DNA of 64,000 nucleotides from Formicarius rufipectus (Eukaryota; Chordata; Aves; Passeriformes; Formicariidae): the NCBI GenBank assembly GCA_013399695.1, contig VXAU01001100.1:2010009-2074008 (forward strand), given 5' to 3'. The translations under genes and the position numbers were made by a program. The notes under the pieces are model-generated. The model searched no databases. It had not been told where the DNA came from and worked only from the letters and a program-made list of their open reading frames with translations. Below are positions 1-11,990 of this stretch, piece after piece. Position 1 is the first letter of the stretch. Each line of letters opens with the position of its first letter.

Positions 1-3000
1 CTAGACTCCAGAAATGAAGTAATGTTTCAAGGTCTTTTATATATTATTAGTTTGTAATAATTTTTCTGAAGGCTGTCTATAATAAAAAGGACACCAAAAA
101 TGTCCTACAAATACAGGCTAAGAAGAATACTTTTAAAATTCTTTGTTCATTTGGAGATAAACTTATTTAGGACAAGTTTTTCAGGGAGGTAGCTTTTTTG
201 GAGTTTGTTTCTTTCGTTTTTCCCTTTGGGATTCATTATGTCACTGCTGCTCAGTGTATCTTCCTCATAACTGGATTCCTGGGTAATATGTCCAAGAAAG
301 ACAAATAAACAATCACTGTCACTTCTCTTTTGAAGAACAAGTCGTATTTTTAACATTTCTTTCCAGCTTTATTCCCTGAGAGAGCTGTCAGGTAGATTTC
401 ATGTTCTATTATGCCTATTACTTTCTTTCCTAGGAATCTGACATCCCTTAGCCTTAGAAAAATCACAGCTTTTGCTCTTAAAAGGTTACTGGGGAGAGAT
501 TGTTATGCTGAGGATTGCATTAGATTTAAAACTAGTAAAAAATGAAAGACTAAATTTCATGGGTTAGTTCAGTGTAGTTAAGATTGATTCATTTGCTTTT
601 CAGAATAAATGTAATTGCATTTTTATATTACCTCAAGATTAAATCAAATGCAGAATCTTTTTAAGGTGAAGCAAACCTAAGTGACTACAGGTTCTAATAT
701 TTTAACCTTCTATGTTTGTACACACATCTGTCAGATGACTTTCTTGTTACAAACTTTAGGGAAGTATTTGCTTTGGAAAGGAAAGACAAATTCAGCCACT
801 GGCTGGAAACAAGTTGTGAGGAAGAACCTTGTCCATAAAAAAACAGTATTTAGGAAGCAGGAGGTCAATCGATCCCAGAAAACACATCAAGAACTCTCAC
901 TTCAATAAAACAAAAAGACAAGTGAAAACTGTGTATGAGAGAGGACTGCAGAATGAGATGTAGGGAAGTTTGTTGAGCATAATGGGTTTTAACCCATGAT
1001 AGCCAGACTTCTGGTCTAAATTAAGCCTTCATTATTTCTTTCTAAACAATAAAAAACCCAAGGTAATTAAGAAATTCAGGATGATTATTTCTCAGTGAGA
1101 TTAATTTATTCTATACAGCACTGAAAAATGACTAAGCTTCCAAAAGTATAAAAGGTTCAAAATAACATGTCTAGTACATTAACTTACTATTGTGGGAATA
1201 TTTGAACTTATCCTGTCTTTGGTGTAGCTGTGTTCAGTTACAAGGTCATCCTTTGACTGTGATGCACTTTTATGAACTAGAAAGCTCTCTGAGTTTGTTC
1301 CATGTAGGACTGCTGGTGTTAACACAAAATTTTTTTAAAAAAGAAGATTATAGTAAAATGTTAGATGTTTCTAACATTAACTCGTAACCAAATATTTTTG
1401 AAGCCTTTATAAGACTTTGAAAACTTTGAGAAAATGTAAACACTAACTTATCTGTGCTCTTGGGCATCTGTGGTGAAATAAAATAGGGCCAAAAAGTGAC
1501 CTTAAGCATGGTATTTAAATGTTAGCTCAGTTGCTGTCTCTGACAAATCTGTTTGTCAAGGAGCCAGCACTAAGCAGTGTAGATTTGAGGTAGTTAGTGC
1601 CATTTGCCCTTTGCTTCCTGTCCCTTTATGTAAGTTCAAAGTATGGGCCAAGTTATTGTTTAAATACAGTTACTCAAGTGCTGTTAACAGCAGTGTTAAA
1701 TGTTCTTCTGTTAGTTACTGGGCCAAATGCATCATATATATATATATATATATAGTGTCTTCCTTAGTTTCTATTATCTTATCCACTTGCAGCAAAATGT
1801 ATTTAGCAGACTGAAATCTTACAGAGCAGCACAGAGTTCCCGAGAAGGTGCTTACTTTCAAGTGAAACCTAACAGTGTCTTCCTTAGAGAACTCTGCTGG
1901 GCTCATGCTTTGCTTTCATAGAATAACCTAATGGTTAGTACAGTTGCCAAAGAAATGAGAGACATATCTCCTGTTACTTCCACTAGCTGAAAGAACTGTA
2001 AACCAAAACTTCCTGGGAGAATATATCAAAAGACTCAATATGGGAATAGTTTTTTAAAAAAACCAAACAGATAAACAGCTTCCTTTTCCTTAAGAACCCT
2101 GTAAAAATAGCAGAACGATATTTAATTTTGAAGCCTAAGGTGTAAAGCACCCACTGGTACGGCAGAATACCACAGGTCTAGTCATAGGATAGTTTCTGTA
2201 TTTTCTTTAATGAGTGTTTCACTGAAACTGTGTGTCTCTCAATGGAAATGTCATTTTGTTCATGTTTTTTTCCCAAATTATTCCTAGAATATATTAAACC
2301 TATTGAAACAGTTCAGCTAACTAAACATTTTTTCTTTGAGTTTTGCACATATTGTTGAAGCCTCAAAAACCTATGATGTGTAATTTACCTTGCTGTGGTA
2401 GTTGCTCATTTCTTCTTCTTTGTCACATAGCTTGGGTGAAAAATTATGAGAATTTTGGTAGACCTCAGTCATTTCAGGAAGTCAAGTGACATTCTCAGAA
2501 TTCCAAAATCTCTGGGCTTCCTGCACGTGAAATTCACTATCATAGTGAAGAGTTACATAATGTCACACAATATCACAACTTTTTCAATTCTTGTCCTAAT
2601 TTTGAAGCTGTAGACTGTGTCCAGAAGTCAGTAATTTGGGTCCAAAACAGCTAAGAGATGGGGTGAGTAATATCTATCCTGTACTACTTATCAATAGTTA
2701 AGAAGAACATTATTGTCTGATAACTCAAAAGACAACACTGATGATGCTGCAATATTAACAGTTAACAGGAGTGTGCTTTTGGAGTATTTTATAATACACA
2801 TAATTATGAACAACAGGAGTGTTCATGTTTGTTGCAAACTTTACTTACAATCCACTTTTATTAATATGCACAATATGTCGTAGCTTTCAGTGAGTTTTAA
2901 TTAAACAGGGCATCTAAAGATTGCAGTAAGTTTTTGTGGGTTTTGGGGTTTTGTTTGTTTGTTAATTTCATGAAGGAATGCTGCTTTTGAGAAGGCTTTT

Positions 3001-3553
3001 CCTCTTCCATAGTTTCAAGAACACAAAATGCAAACTTGTTCTTAGGTAAAATGGTAGATCTTTGCCCTTTTGGAACTGGAAAATAGTAGTGGAATGAAGA
3101 AAATGTCTGTTTTTGCTAAAATAAATGTGTCATTCCTGTTTAACACAAAAGAACACAAAAATTAGTAAAGCATAGGTTCTTCAATGAATTAATTGTCTGG
3201 GGAATATTTTTTCCTCTGTTCAAGTCAAAACTAGACACAAAAAGAGAGAAGGAAAAAGCTATGGTAGTAGTATTTAGATATTTCAATAATGCGCAAGATT
3301 TCAGTGAATTTTGGTACCTTGGAAATTTTCAATCATCTGCTATTTTCTTGTTAATATAATGAAGAACAGAGAAAGGTGTAGCATTGGGTGCCATATTTCT
3401 TAGGGAACCCATTTAGAATAATTTTTTATCCACAAAAAACACTGCGTGCATTTCCTTTCCTCACAGAAACTGTTAAGCTCAGAGTGAGCATTGCTATGGT
3501 GATAACGTATTGACTTTTTCTCGGAGAGAAAGAAATGGAATCCTTCTATGTCT
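1..3553. other. AT-rich single-copy DNA, no gene seen
   Basis: No open reading frame here resembles a known protein, and no CR1 or LTR edge is visible. The stretch holds an (AT)n run at 1734-1754 and a T/G-rich tract near 2933-2963. A 14-base direct repeat (agtgtcttccttag) occurs at 1754-1767 and 1874-1887. Short reading frames match what chance gives in AT-rich DNA. Confidence 0.6.
1734..1754. repeat. (AT)n microsatellite
   Basis: An uninterrupted AT dinucleotide run of 21 bases. It is likely length-polymorphic. Confidence 0.95.
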
Positions 3554-3589
3554 NNNNNNNNNNNNNNNNNNNNNNNNNNNNNNNNNNNN
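3554..3589. other. assembly gap, 36 N
   Basis: A run of N. A T homopolymer starts two bases to its right, which suggests sequencing dropout at a low-complexity site. Confidence 0.99.
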
Positions 3590-3590
3590 C

Positions 3591-3609
3591 TTTTTTTTTT
3601 TTTTTTTTT
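3591..3609. repeat. poly(T) run next to gap
   Basis: Nineteen consecutive T beside the gap at 3554-3589. The true length is unknown because the gap borders it. Confidence 0.95.
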
Positions 3610-3837
3610 ATTGCTTACCTGTGACCAGTGCCTTCAATCCCTGCCAGGAAAGGCTTTCAGAAATATTAATAGTTACATTTCTGTTTTCAATCTGGCAAAA
3701 ATTACATTACAATCAAAGAAAACGGGATTACCACCAATTTTAAATATTAAGGCAAATAATAGCTGTGAATAATGAAGCAGTAGAAAATATCACATAATTT
3801 TTCAGGTTCCACTGTGAATCACTGTTTAGAAATAATT

Positions 3838-3928
3838 AAAAAAAAAACCCAAACAAAAAACCAAACAAACAAAAAAACCAAACAACAACAAAAAAACCCC
3901 CCACAAACAAACAAACCCCCAAAAAACA
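3838..3928. repeat. A/C-only low-complexity tract
   Basis: Ninety-one bases made only of A and C on the plus strand, mixing AAAC, AAC and C-run units. Related tracts lie at 31280-31313 (A/C) and, as T/G, at 23008-23128, 36207-36293 and 56563-56647. Birds have no active L1, so L1 poly(A) tails are an unlikely source; simple-repeat expansion is more likely. Confidence 0.9.
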
Positions 3929-4088
3929 GAAAATAAATCAATTTATGATAAAGATAGTTCATTTTGAGCTCAGGAGAAAATTACTTAAAGAAAGACCAAT
4001 ATAGGAGGGCAGTTCCCGTTGTGTAAATGGGAACTCAGGTGCTCTTGGCTTTCCTCATCAAACAGATTTCCATCATTTCAAAGTAACG

Positions 4089-4093
<5 letters not shown>

Positions 4094-4135
<42 letters not shown>
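4094..4135. repeat. (ATC)14 trinucleotide microsatellite
   Basis: Fourteen perfect ATC units in 42 bases. Perfect repeats of this length are normally length-polymorphic. It would encode poly-Ile, poly-Ser or poly-His if read, but no gene surrounds it. Confidence 0.97.
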
Positions 4136-5334
4136 GGTAGACTTTGCGAAAGAAGATTTGGGAGGGTTTTATTCATGCTTCTTGGCAAGTGTGCAGCAAT
4201 AGTTTGTGGGCCCTTTTATTATTTGTTATTTTTGTCATAGCCAGAGAGACATTTTTGTGCCATACAGGAGAGGGGATGTGCAAATTGTCAGCTCAGTGGC
4301 TATGGGATGGGTGTTTCTGCTCCTGAATTTTCCTACCATAAATCTATGGGTGAAAAATAATTTACTGTAAAGGAAAAAACCCGGGGGGAAAAAAAAAAGG
4401 CAAAGTTATTGAAAGTTTAACTATTTTAATCTTTTTAAATTGCCTCAGAAACTGCTCTCTTTGTAGTTTGGACATTCCAGTCTTATGCTATGCATAAGTG
4501 AAAGCCAATTTACTGTTGAACAGTGAGAGGAAAGACTAACTTCTAGTAAAATGATACTAGAAGATTTTTCTGTTATCAAAGACAAATACAATAGTGTATC
4601 ATCAGAAAGACTGTTTAGAATTAAAGTTGGTAATTTTTCAAAGCATTCTATCTATTTAGACCATTTTTAAAATTCTAAATGGGCTTTCATATGATTGTGA
4701 GGGATATGGATCCAGAATGTTCCAAATAGGTAGACAATCCTTTAGATGGAAGATCTTTATCAAGTTTATCACACTTGCAAAGAGAAGGCTAGATTAAAAG
4801 TGATGATCTCATATCAGTCTATGTCAATATAATACAGAATATGATTCAGAATATTTCTTATATGATTTTCTAAGGAAAATGAGAGTATGAGAGTAGGAGG
4901 TTGGAGCAATAAAACACTGTAGAATTTGCTTCTACATCTTAAATAGAGAAATTCTCTAAGAATAATTTTATTGAATATGAAGATCTTTTAGAATTTCTTT
5001 TTTGTTTTCAAGAAGGAGTGCATTTAGAAACTAATTATTTTAAAAGAAATATGAAGGTATTAATATCTGATTGCAATACAATGTAGATCATACTTTCAAA
5101 TAACTTTCGAGGCACTGAAATTTCTTTATAAATGCTCATGAAACAATTTCTAAACACAGTCAAAACCTAATTCCCCAAATTTAACATTAGAGACAGAGAA
5201 GAATTCAAAGAAAATGTACTTAGCAGTAGGCATAATTATGAAGGAATCAATCATTAGAAAGAGTAAGAGAAATTAACATTTTTTATTTATAAGTTCAATT
5301 TCACTGCAATAATTTCAAAATGCATTGTCAAACT
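4136..5334. other. AT-rich DNA, nothing recognised
   Basis: No repeat edge, RNA gene or protein-like frame is visible. The next recognisable feature is the CR1 body that starts at about 5335. Confidence 0.55.
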
Positions 5335-6670
5335 CATCTGCAAGAAGGACTCAAGGGAAGACCTGTGATACTACAAGCCCATTAGTCTTATTTCAGTCCC
5401 TGGGAAAATAATGGAATTAGTCTTCCTAGAAACTAATACTCTCCAAACGAAGCAGGTGATTGGGAGAAATCAACATAGATTCACAAAAGGTGAATCCTGC
5501 CAGAATAACTGAATGCCTTCTACAACAATATAAAATCTTCTCTCAACATGAAGAGTAGTGGATGTTGTTTGCCTGGACTTCAGCAAAACATTTGACACTG
5601 TTTCCCACAGCCTTCTCCTAGGCAAATGGTCAAGACACGGATTGGATGCTTGATCTGTGATATGTAGGAAACTGGCTAACAGGCTGCACACAGAGGGTAG
5701 TGATCAGTGTTTTTAACTGAGGCTGGCAGCCTGTCACAGGTCAGGCCCTTAGAGGTCCACACTGGGCTCCATGCTGCTCAACATCTTCAGAAAAGATCTG
5801 GATGGTGGGATTGAAAGCACCAAGTTTGCTAATGATACCAAACTCGATGGTGAAGTGGACTTGTCAGAAGGGAGTGGCCCTCTGTTAGAGATGTAGAAAA
5901 CCAGAAGAGTGGGCCAGTGAGAAGTATGAAGTCTAACAAAGACAAGTGCAAGGTCCTGCACCTGGGATTACATGACCAAAAAAGCCCAGTACAGGCTAGG
6001 ATTTGTGCAGCTGGGGGCAGCCTTTCTGTGAGAGAGCTGGGGATCCTGGTGGATACCAAGCTGAACATGAGCCAAGCTCCAGCAACCGAGGCAAATCATG
6101 TCCTGGGCTGCATCTGTGAAGACATTATTAGCAGAAATAAAGATGTGGTTGCTAGTACTCAGCATGTATTAGGCCACACCAGGAGTACTGTGTCCAGGTC
6201 TGCTCCCCACCATTCAAGAAAGATGTGGACAGACTGGAGAGTGTCCAAAGGAAGAGTGTGAAGATGAACAAAGGGCTGAGAACCTGCCCTGTGAGGAAAG
6301 ACTGGAGGAGTTAAGTCTTTTCACCCCAGGAAAGAGAAGACAAGGAGGGAACTCATCATAATATTCCAGTGGCTAAAGATTGGCTACAAAGAGGACGGAG
6401 TCTCACTCTCCAGAAGGGTCCACATGGAGAAGCAAAGTGGCAGTAAGTACAAGTTGCACTGATAGAGGTTTCATCTTGACATAAGAAATGTTTACAGTGA
6501 GATCAGTAGACACTGTAACAACCTCTGCAGGGATGTGATAGAGTCCTTATCACAGGAGAATTTTTCAAGATGTACTGGAACAGGGTGCTAGGCCCTCTCA
6601 TTTAGGCTCCCTTTCCCATGAACGGCTGGATCAGATAACCTTTGAGTTCCTTTCCCGAAGATTATGACAG
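5335..6670 (+). mobile_element. CR1 LINE, 5'-truncated and decayed, sense strand
   Basis: This is a non-LTR retrotransposon of the CR1 clade, the main LINE of birds. CR1 copies itself through an endonuclease/reverse-transcriptase ORF2. Around 5568-5660 the plus strand encodes the reverse-transcriptase block VVCLDFSKTFDTVSHS followed by LLLGK. The catalytic FADD box appears near 5820 as FAND, so one catalytic aspartate codon has changed. The ORF2 C-terminal part follows (KSNKDKCKVLHLG near 5935, then a block like VRELGILVDTKLNMSQ). The 3' end near 6610-6670 reads like the CR1 terminus (gatcagataacctttgag, then a degraded ATTCTATGA motif). Stops and frameshifts break the frame, so the copy is dead. 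The 5' part, including the endonuclease and ORF1, is missing, as in most avian CR1 copies. Both ends are approximate. Confidence 0.9.
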
Positions 6671-7364
6671 CCTGCTTGTTCAGTTGTCTTCTATAATGAC
6701 CATGTCAAATTATTTCCAGATATAATTGATAGTATGTTTCTGTGAGAAATTGAAATACTGTTTTAATTAGATGGTCAGATGAATATCTGAAGTAGTCACC
6801 CACTGAGTGAAGATTAAATGTTTATTCCTTCCCTTGTTTCGTGTTGAACATTTAAAATTTTTATTCATTACAGGGAGAGACCTTGGAGTTCAGAGTAAGT
6901 GTTTAACATTAGATGCAAAATTAACTAAAACAGCTGATAAAATACTTTTGTGACCTACTTGGGGAAGAAATAGTATATTTTCACATTTTATGGTAGTACA
7001 GACATATATAGGGAGTCTAATATAACAATTGGATTATTTTTATTAGCTCATCTGCAGTAATTCTGTGTCACAAAATTCTTGGTCAAGGACACTGAATGTT
7101 ATCATTCTGATCATGATGGATGCTATAAATCATGAAATCTCATTGAGCTCAGTATATTAGAAACTTCAATCTCTCCTGAGATAAAGGCACTGCCTGGTAA
7201 TCTGAACTTTTCATTATGAATCAGAAATATCTTTGTTTTGTCTTACCAGACTTCAGTGCAGCCTCCAATTAGCTAGTGTGGGAGCTGTCGTGAATCAAAA
7301 ATGAGGCATTTGTCAACAAAGCAATGATGCTTTTCATTTTAGAGCATAGTGGTATGTAATAGTA
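6671..7364. other. unique DNA between CR1 copies
   Basis: No gene is recognised. A 21-base segment at 6873-6893, flanked by a splice-acceptor-like and a donor-like motif, is discussed as a finding. Confidence 0.5.
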
Positions 7365-7500
7365 GGAGCACCATGTCCTGTGCTGGTCACTGTGTTTTTT
7401 TAAAGTGTTAGATGAAGTGGAAGGGATTCAAAGGAAATCAAAAGAATAATAAGAGAGGTAGAAAAGTTTAACTATGAGGTAAGGTTGAGCTTACTGATAC
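7365..7500 (+). mobile_element. short CR1-like fragment
   Basis: The stretch resembles the CR1 ORF2 tail, where text like 'tggaagggattcaaaggaaa' is followed by a TATGAGG-like block. It lies upstream of reverse-transcriptase sequence that should come before it in an intact element. It is therefore probably a separate, older insertion. It is short and diverged. Confidence 0.4.
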
Positions 7501-7529
7501 TACTGTGACACCACTCTGTTATTTTTGAA

Positions 7530-9140
7530 TGTTCATGGTGATTGAAGGAGGTCTCTGATGACTGGGAAAAAGCAGATGTTATATCCTTTTCAGAAAGGGC
7601 AGAAAAATGATGCAGTGTACAATAGGTCACTCAGCATCCTTTCAATCTCAGAAGATTATGGAGAAGGACCTCACAGAAACCATTTTCAAGCATGTAGAAG
7701 GACAAGAATATGTTTAGGAATAGGCAGCATGGATTTACCAAAGCCAAATATACTTGACTGATTGCCTTCTGTGATACTACAGACTCCTTGTACGGGGTGG
7801 AGGGAGCTGTATATATCACTTGCCTTGAATCAAGCAAGGCCTTTAGCATAGTCTCTCATAACAAACATGTAGCCTAGAAGAGGAGATGCAGACTGGATGG
7901 ACTACAAACTGGATGAAAAATTGAAACTCCAGGCTAAATGCGTTGTGGTCAACAAATTGAAGTCTAACTGGCAGGGATATTCCTCAGTACTGTGAATTAA
8001 TCCCAGAAGGCAACTCAGGCCCAGGGAGCCACTTGCTTACTCCCCCTGTGTTGAGATCCTGGGGAGAATTAGAAGGGTAAAAGATAGAATTTGTGGATTG
8101 AGATAAAGACAGCTAAACAGTCAAAGGGCAAACTGTACATGCAAGCAAAGCAAAACAAGGAATTCATTCACCATTTCCCACAGGCAAGCAGGTGTTCAGC
8201 CATCTCCAGGAAAGCAGGGCTTTATTATGCATAATGGTGACTTGGGAAGACAAATACAATTACTCCAAATGTCCCCCCTTCCTTCTCCTTCCCCCACCTT
8301 TATATACTGTGCATGACCCCATATGGTGTGGGATATCCCTTTGGTCAGCTGGGGACAGCTGCCCTGGCTGTGTCCCCTCCCATCTTTTTGTGCACCCACA
8401 GACTTCTCGCTGATGGGGCTGGGTGAGGAGCAAAGCAAACCTTGATGCAGTGTAAGCACTGCTCAGCAACAACTGTGTTATCAACATTGTCTCCAGCACA
8501 AATCCAAAACCTAAGCCCACACTAGCTACAACAAAGAGAATTACCTCAGCCAAAACCAGCACAATGAGGGGCCAGTATTGGGACTGATTCTACTTAATAC
8601 TTTCATCAATGACCCGGATGACGAAAGCTTTAACAGTGCAAGTTTATGAATTACAGCAAAATCGCAGGAGGTGAGTAAGGGCAGAAAAGAAGGGCAATAC
8701 TGACCAATACACTGAGGAGAAGTCTTAACATTTGGAACAACCTTGACATCCTTTAGAAATGGACTGCTAGGAACCTCATGGAGTTTAGCAAAGGAAAATG
8801 CAAAGTCCGGAATCTGAGACAGAACAAATGCACACAACAATACAGGCTACTGTGCAGAAAAGAACATCCCAAGTCAGTTGACAACAAATTGAATGAGAAC
8901 CATTCGATTAGTGTGGGCAGGAGGTCAAAGAAGGTTAAAGAAAGTGTTTAATCCCCTTTACCTGGCATTGTGAAGGCTATGTTGAGTCTGGCTTTGCATG
9001 TCCCAGTACTAAAGTTAGTCCAGCGCAGTGTCGTTAAGAGGACTGAGTGACCGGAACATATAATAAATGAGGCCAAGTGAACCAGATTTGCTTGATCTAG
9101 AGAAGAGAAAGTTAAAAGGGGATTGCATGCCTATGTAAAT
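7530..9140 (+). mobile_element. CR1 LINE, sense, interrupted by an LTR
   Basis: An old, heavily mutated CR1 ORF2 fragment on the plus strand. The left part (about 7530-7990) follows the reverse-transcriptase order: a GRKEDPG-like zone, a segment like 'ggcagcatggatttacca', then a degraded LDFSKAF block near 7823-7850. The right part resumes at about 8564 with 'ggggccagtattgggact', equivalent to the CR1 block that encodes GPVLFNIFINDLD. It runs to about 9140 through a damaged C-terminal domain. The 573-bp LTR at 7991-8563 sits between the two halves, so the CR1 was in place first. Many stops and indels are present and the copy is not functional. Confidence 0.85.
7991..8563 (-). mobile_element. 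solo LTR of an avian endogenous retrovirus (copy A)
   Basis: The element is about 573 bp and ends in TG and CA. It shares ordered blocks with the copies at 14565, 18770 and 35509: a segment like 'ggcaactcag' near the left edge, 'caagcaaagcaaaacaagga' at about 8140-8160, 'tcagccatctccaggaaagc', 'gggatatccctttggtcagc' and 'aaccagcaca' at the right edge. Read on minus it has a TATA box (complement of 8299-8306) in the expected mid-LTR position, so the sense strand is minus. No gag, pol or env sequence adjoins it, so it is a solo LTR left by recombination. It splits a CR1. The left edge is more degraded than in copies B and D. The class is probably ERVL-like, but no clear target-site duplication was found to confirm it. 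Confidence 0.88.
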
Positions 9141-9191
9141 ATTGCAAAGCACAGGTAGAAACTAGGCATTGAGTTGTTCTCACTCACTTCC

Positions 9192-9211
9192 TTTTTTTTT
9201 TTTTTTTTTTT
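9192..9211. repeat. poly(T) then C run
   Basis: Twenty T followed by a run of C. The reverse strand would read as a poly(A) tract. No processed pseudogene was recognised beside it. Confidence 0.95.
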
Positions 9212-11284
9212 CCCCCCAAAAATCATCTGCTTCATTGTTAGTACACTCAGCAAGGTTAGAGAAAATGTGAGAATTAATGCCAAGTCATCATTTCTTGAGT
9301 GATTTGAAGATAAAAGGCAATATAAAGTACTAATTATCATCGCTAATTAGCATCACACCAAACATGACTCACTGACTGGTTTTTCAAGTCTTTACAGGGT
9401 TGTCAACAATCTTCTGGAGAGCTTGCAAACCTTTTTCTCACAGACAGAAAGTGAGGGCTGGAAAGCATTGATGTAAAGTCACTGAACAGCTCTGAGTTAT
9501 CTGACTCTATTCAGAGTAACTTCAGTGTCAGATGAATCAGAGGTTGGCCTTTAATTTGTGACCGTTCTCCAAGCCATGTAATCATTAAGCAACTGTAGTG
9601 GGGCCAGACTCATACAATTCTATGAAATTAAATTAAATATTCTATTTTTCAGGGTCTATACCTAGTGAGCCTGCTCAGTAGATGCAATTGATTCCCTGGC
9701 CTCTATACTCTGCCTCTGTTACTATACACATGCTGAGGATATTTTCAGGTGGTAATGTGGAATCTGTTCTTGTGCAAGTCCAGTAACATGAGTGAGTCCT
9801 GTTTCTATTTCAGCCTACCTTTTTTATGTAGCTAAGGTAGGATACAACCTGTTGTCTGTGGGTGAACTAGGTGTCTTAGATCTAGTTATATTGTATCTAG
9901 AGCTAGATATGATTAATAGCTATCCAGATCTGGAGATATATTCAGATGGATGAAATATGGGTGTCAACCCCAGAATGAGATCTTTAGCTTTATAGAGTCC
10001 ATTGACCTGATAGATTATCTCTCTGGTAAAGTAATAGAAGTCCTCAAACATCTCTTAAATGTAGATCACCTACGTTAGAGAAACTTAATCTTGAGCAGGT
10101 TGACTACCTCCTGCATCTATCAGGCAAGTTTATGTTAAGTGTCTCCATTGGCCTAATCCATTACAATTGAGCTGAGCCAGCCTAACACACATGAGAAAAA
10201 TTAATCCCTTCTCAAAATGTGAAGGACCATAATGAAATAGAGAGTTGTTATTGATGCCTCTCCTTACTGTTTTGGCAAAGTGTGTCATATGATGTTACTC
10301 TTCCATGCACCAGAGTAGACACTGGTGCATTTGAGAAGAAACAGCTGGTTGGTGCGAATACCATCCTTTCCCTGAGGGATTCAAATCTGTATCTCTAGAG
10401 AGCCTGCCTAAAGAGCAGATGGTCTGTTTTGAGAGCGGATGCTTTCCATCTAATTTCCCAAAGAGGTGCCAGCTATTGCAGCAAGAACTTCAAAGCTTAT
10501 TGCACCATAAAAAGGTAATTGAATTTCTTTGCAGGCAAACCATATAACCATTAGGTTGTTTTCCAAGAAATGTCATTCCATTTTGTAAGGAACCTGACCC
10601 CATCATTTATAAAGGGTCATTTTATCAATAGCTAATTTATCAATTAGCTATTCCTGGATGTAACATTTCATAGCCCACCACTTCCACTGACATATTGCTA
10701 AAGACAGGCATTGCCACACCTGCATTGTGTGTCTACCCCTAGGTTTCATAGCCTTGGAGACCTTGTCATGGAAAAGACATGGAGGAGATCCTAATTGCTG
10801 GTCACAGTTAGGCTTGGGCCAAATCACCTGGCTGTTTGAGAGTGCTGCTCTTTTAGGCACGCATTTAAATTCAGAACATGCAGAGTTCAAACCACTATGC
10901 AGAAACTGACGGAAGATTATGAGAATCTCAGATTTGGATTTGTATGTCCAAGTACATAGTCAAGTGCTTACTAGGCCTCTGCCCAAGATGTTATCATGAC
11001 TACTAAAAATAATTCATGACATCTGTCTGCAGGCACAGTTTTAAATTACAGCTGCTTCTCATTCATAAACTTTCATCTCTGTGTGTGTGTGTTTGAGATA
11101 AATGCATTCTTCAAACCTTTATTGATTTCTGGGACAAACAGATCTGACAGTAATGGGAGGCAGAGCTGCTAACTTTTTGCAAGCTTCCAAGATTAAATGT
11201 ACTTTTTATAATCCCTGAGAGTGCAAAAAGACCAGCCATAGCCTTTTAATTATCAGCATTAACACATGAGATATAATTTAAATG
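9212..11284. other. unique DNA, no gene seen
   Basis: Frames are short and do not resemble known proteins, and no element edges were recognised. A splice-acceptor-like motif ends at 9813, but the 23-base segment after it gives no convincing exon. Confidence 0.55.
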
Positions 11285-11355
11285 TCACAGAATGGATCAG
11301 GTTGGAAGGGATCACAATGGACCATCTGGTTCAACCGCCCTGCTCAAGAGCACAA
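11285..11355 (-). mobile_element. CR1 3' tail fragment, antisense
   Basis: The plus-strand text cacagaatggatcaggttgg, then 'ccatctggttcaacc' and 'cctgctcaagagcac', is the reverse complement of a CR1 3' end. Only about 70 bases are present, so this is a severely 5'-truncated insertion. Confidence 0.8.
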
Positions 11356-11921
11356 AATATAAAATTTAGAATATAAATCAAAACACGTATTTCCTTAAAT
11401 ATGTATTTCCTTTTTTTTTTTTTTCCCCCCCCTCAGAAAAGTAAAAAGTTTTGGAACTGTTCCTGAAGGAGAAACTGGAACAAAACAGAGCTATTGTAAT
11501 AGGTGAAGTTCACAAAACAGCTTACAATGTTAAGACTCTATGGGCTTTGAAAGTAAATACTGTTCCAGGCAAAGGCTGCAAACAATAAATGCCTTAGCTG
11601 TTTAAAGTTAAAGGCCTTAGATGCTTTTAGGCATCTGTGCCCATGAGAGGTGTACAAGAAAGCTGGGTTAGTGATTTGGACATCACGTGCTCTGAAATTG
11701 GAATTTGGAGATTCAGAATAGGAACCAGTATATCTGGATTGATGGAGTTTGCTACTAAAGAATAGAAGGCAGTTAGAAATTACAGTTCAGAAATGTAGCT
11801 GAATTCTGCCCTTCTCTGAAGATTTGGTGTCTTGCACAGCCTGCATGAAAATGTCTTCTTATGCTTAAAGTGTAGTAGCTTGAATTCCATGTAAAAGACA
11901 GTGTACATATCACAGTGCCTA
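11356..11921. other. unique DNA between CR1 tails
   Basis: It contains a T-then-C homopolymer stretch near 11410-11432. Nothing else is recognised. Confidence 0.5.
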
Positions 11922-11990
11922 GTGCAGGGCTAGGAGTTTGGCTCATTAATCCTTGTGGGTCCCTACCAACTCAGGATATTCTATGATACT
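11922..11990 (+). mobile_element. CR1 3' tail fragment, sense
   Basis: The segment ends in 'ggtccctaccaactcaggat' followed by attctatgatacttgatta. That is the CR1 3' terminus with its ATTCTATGAT-type repeat. The insertion is only about 70 bases long. Confidence 0.8.

Noticed and set aside
1754..1887. 14-base direct repeat at 119-120 bp spacing
   Set aside because: Too short to support a duplication or element edge. Such repeats occur by chance in biased sequence.
3838..3928. A/C tract as a processed pseudogene poly(A) tail
   Set aside because: No gene-like sequence adjoins it, C runs are frequent within it, and birds lack active L1 to make many processed copies.
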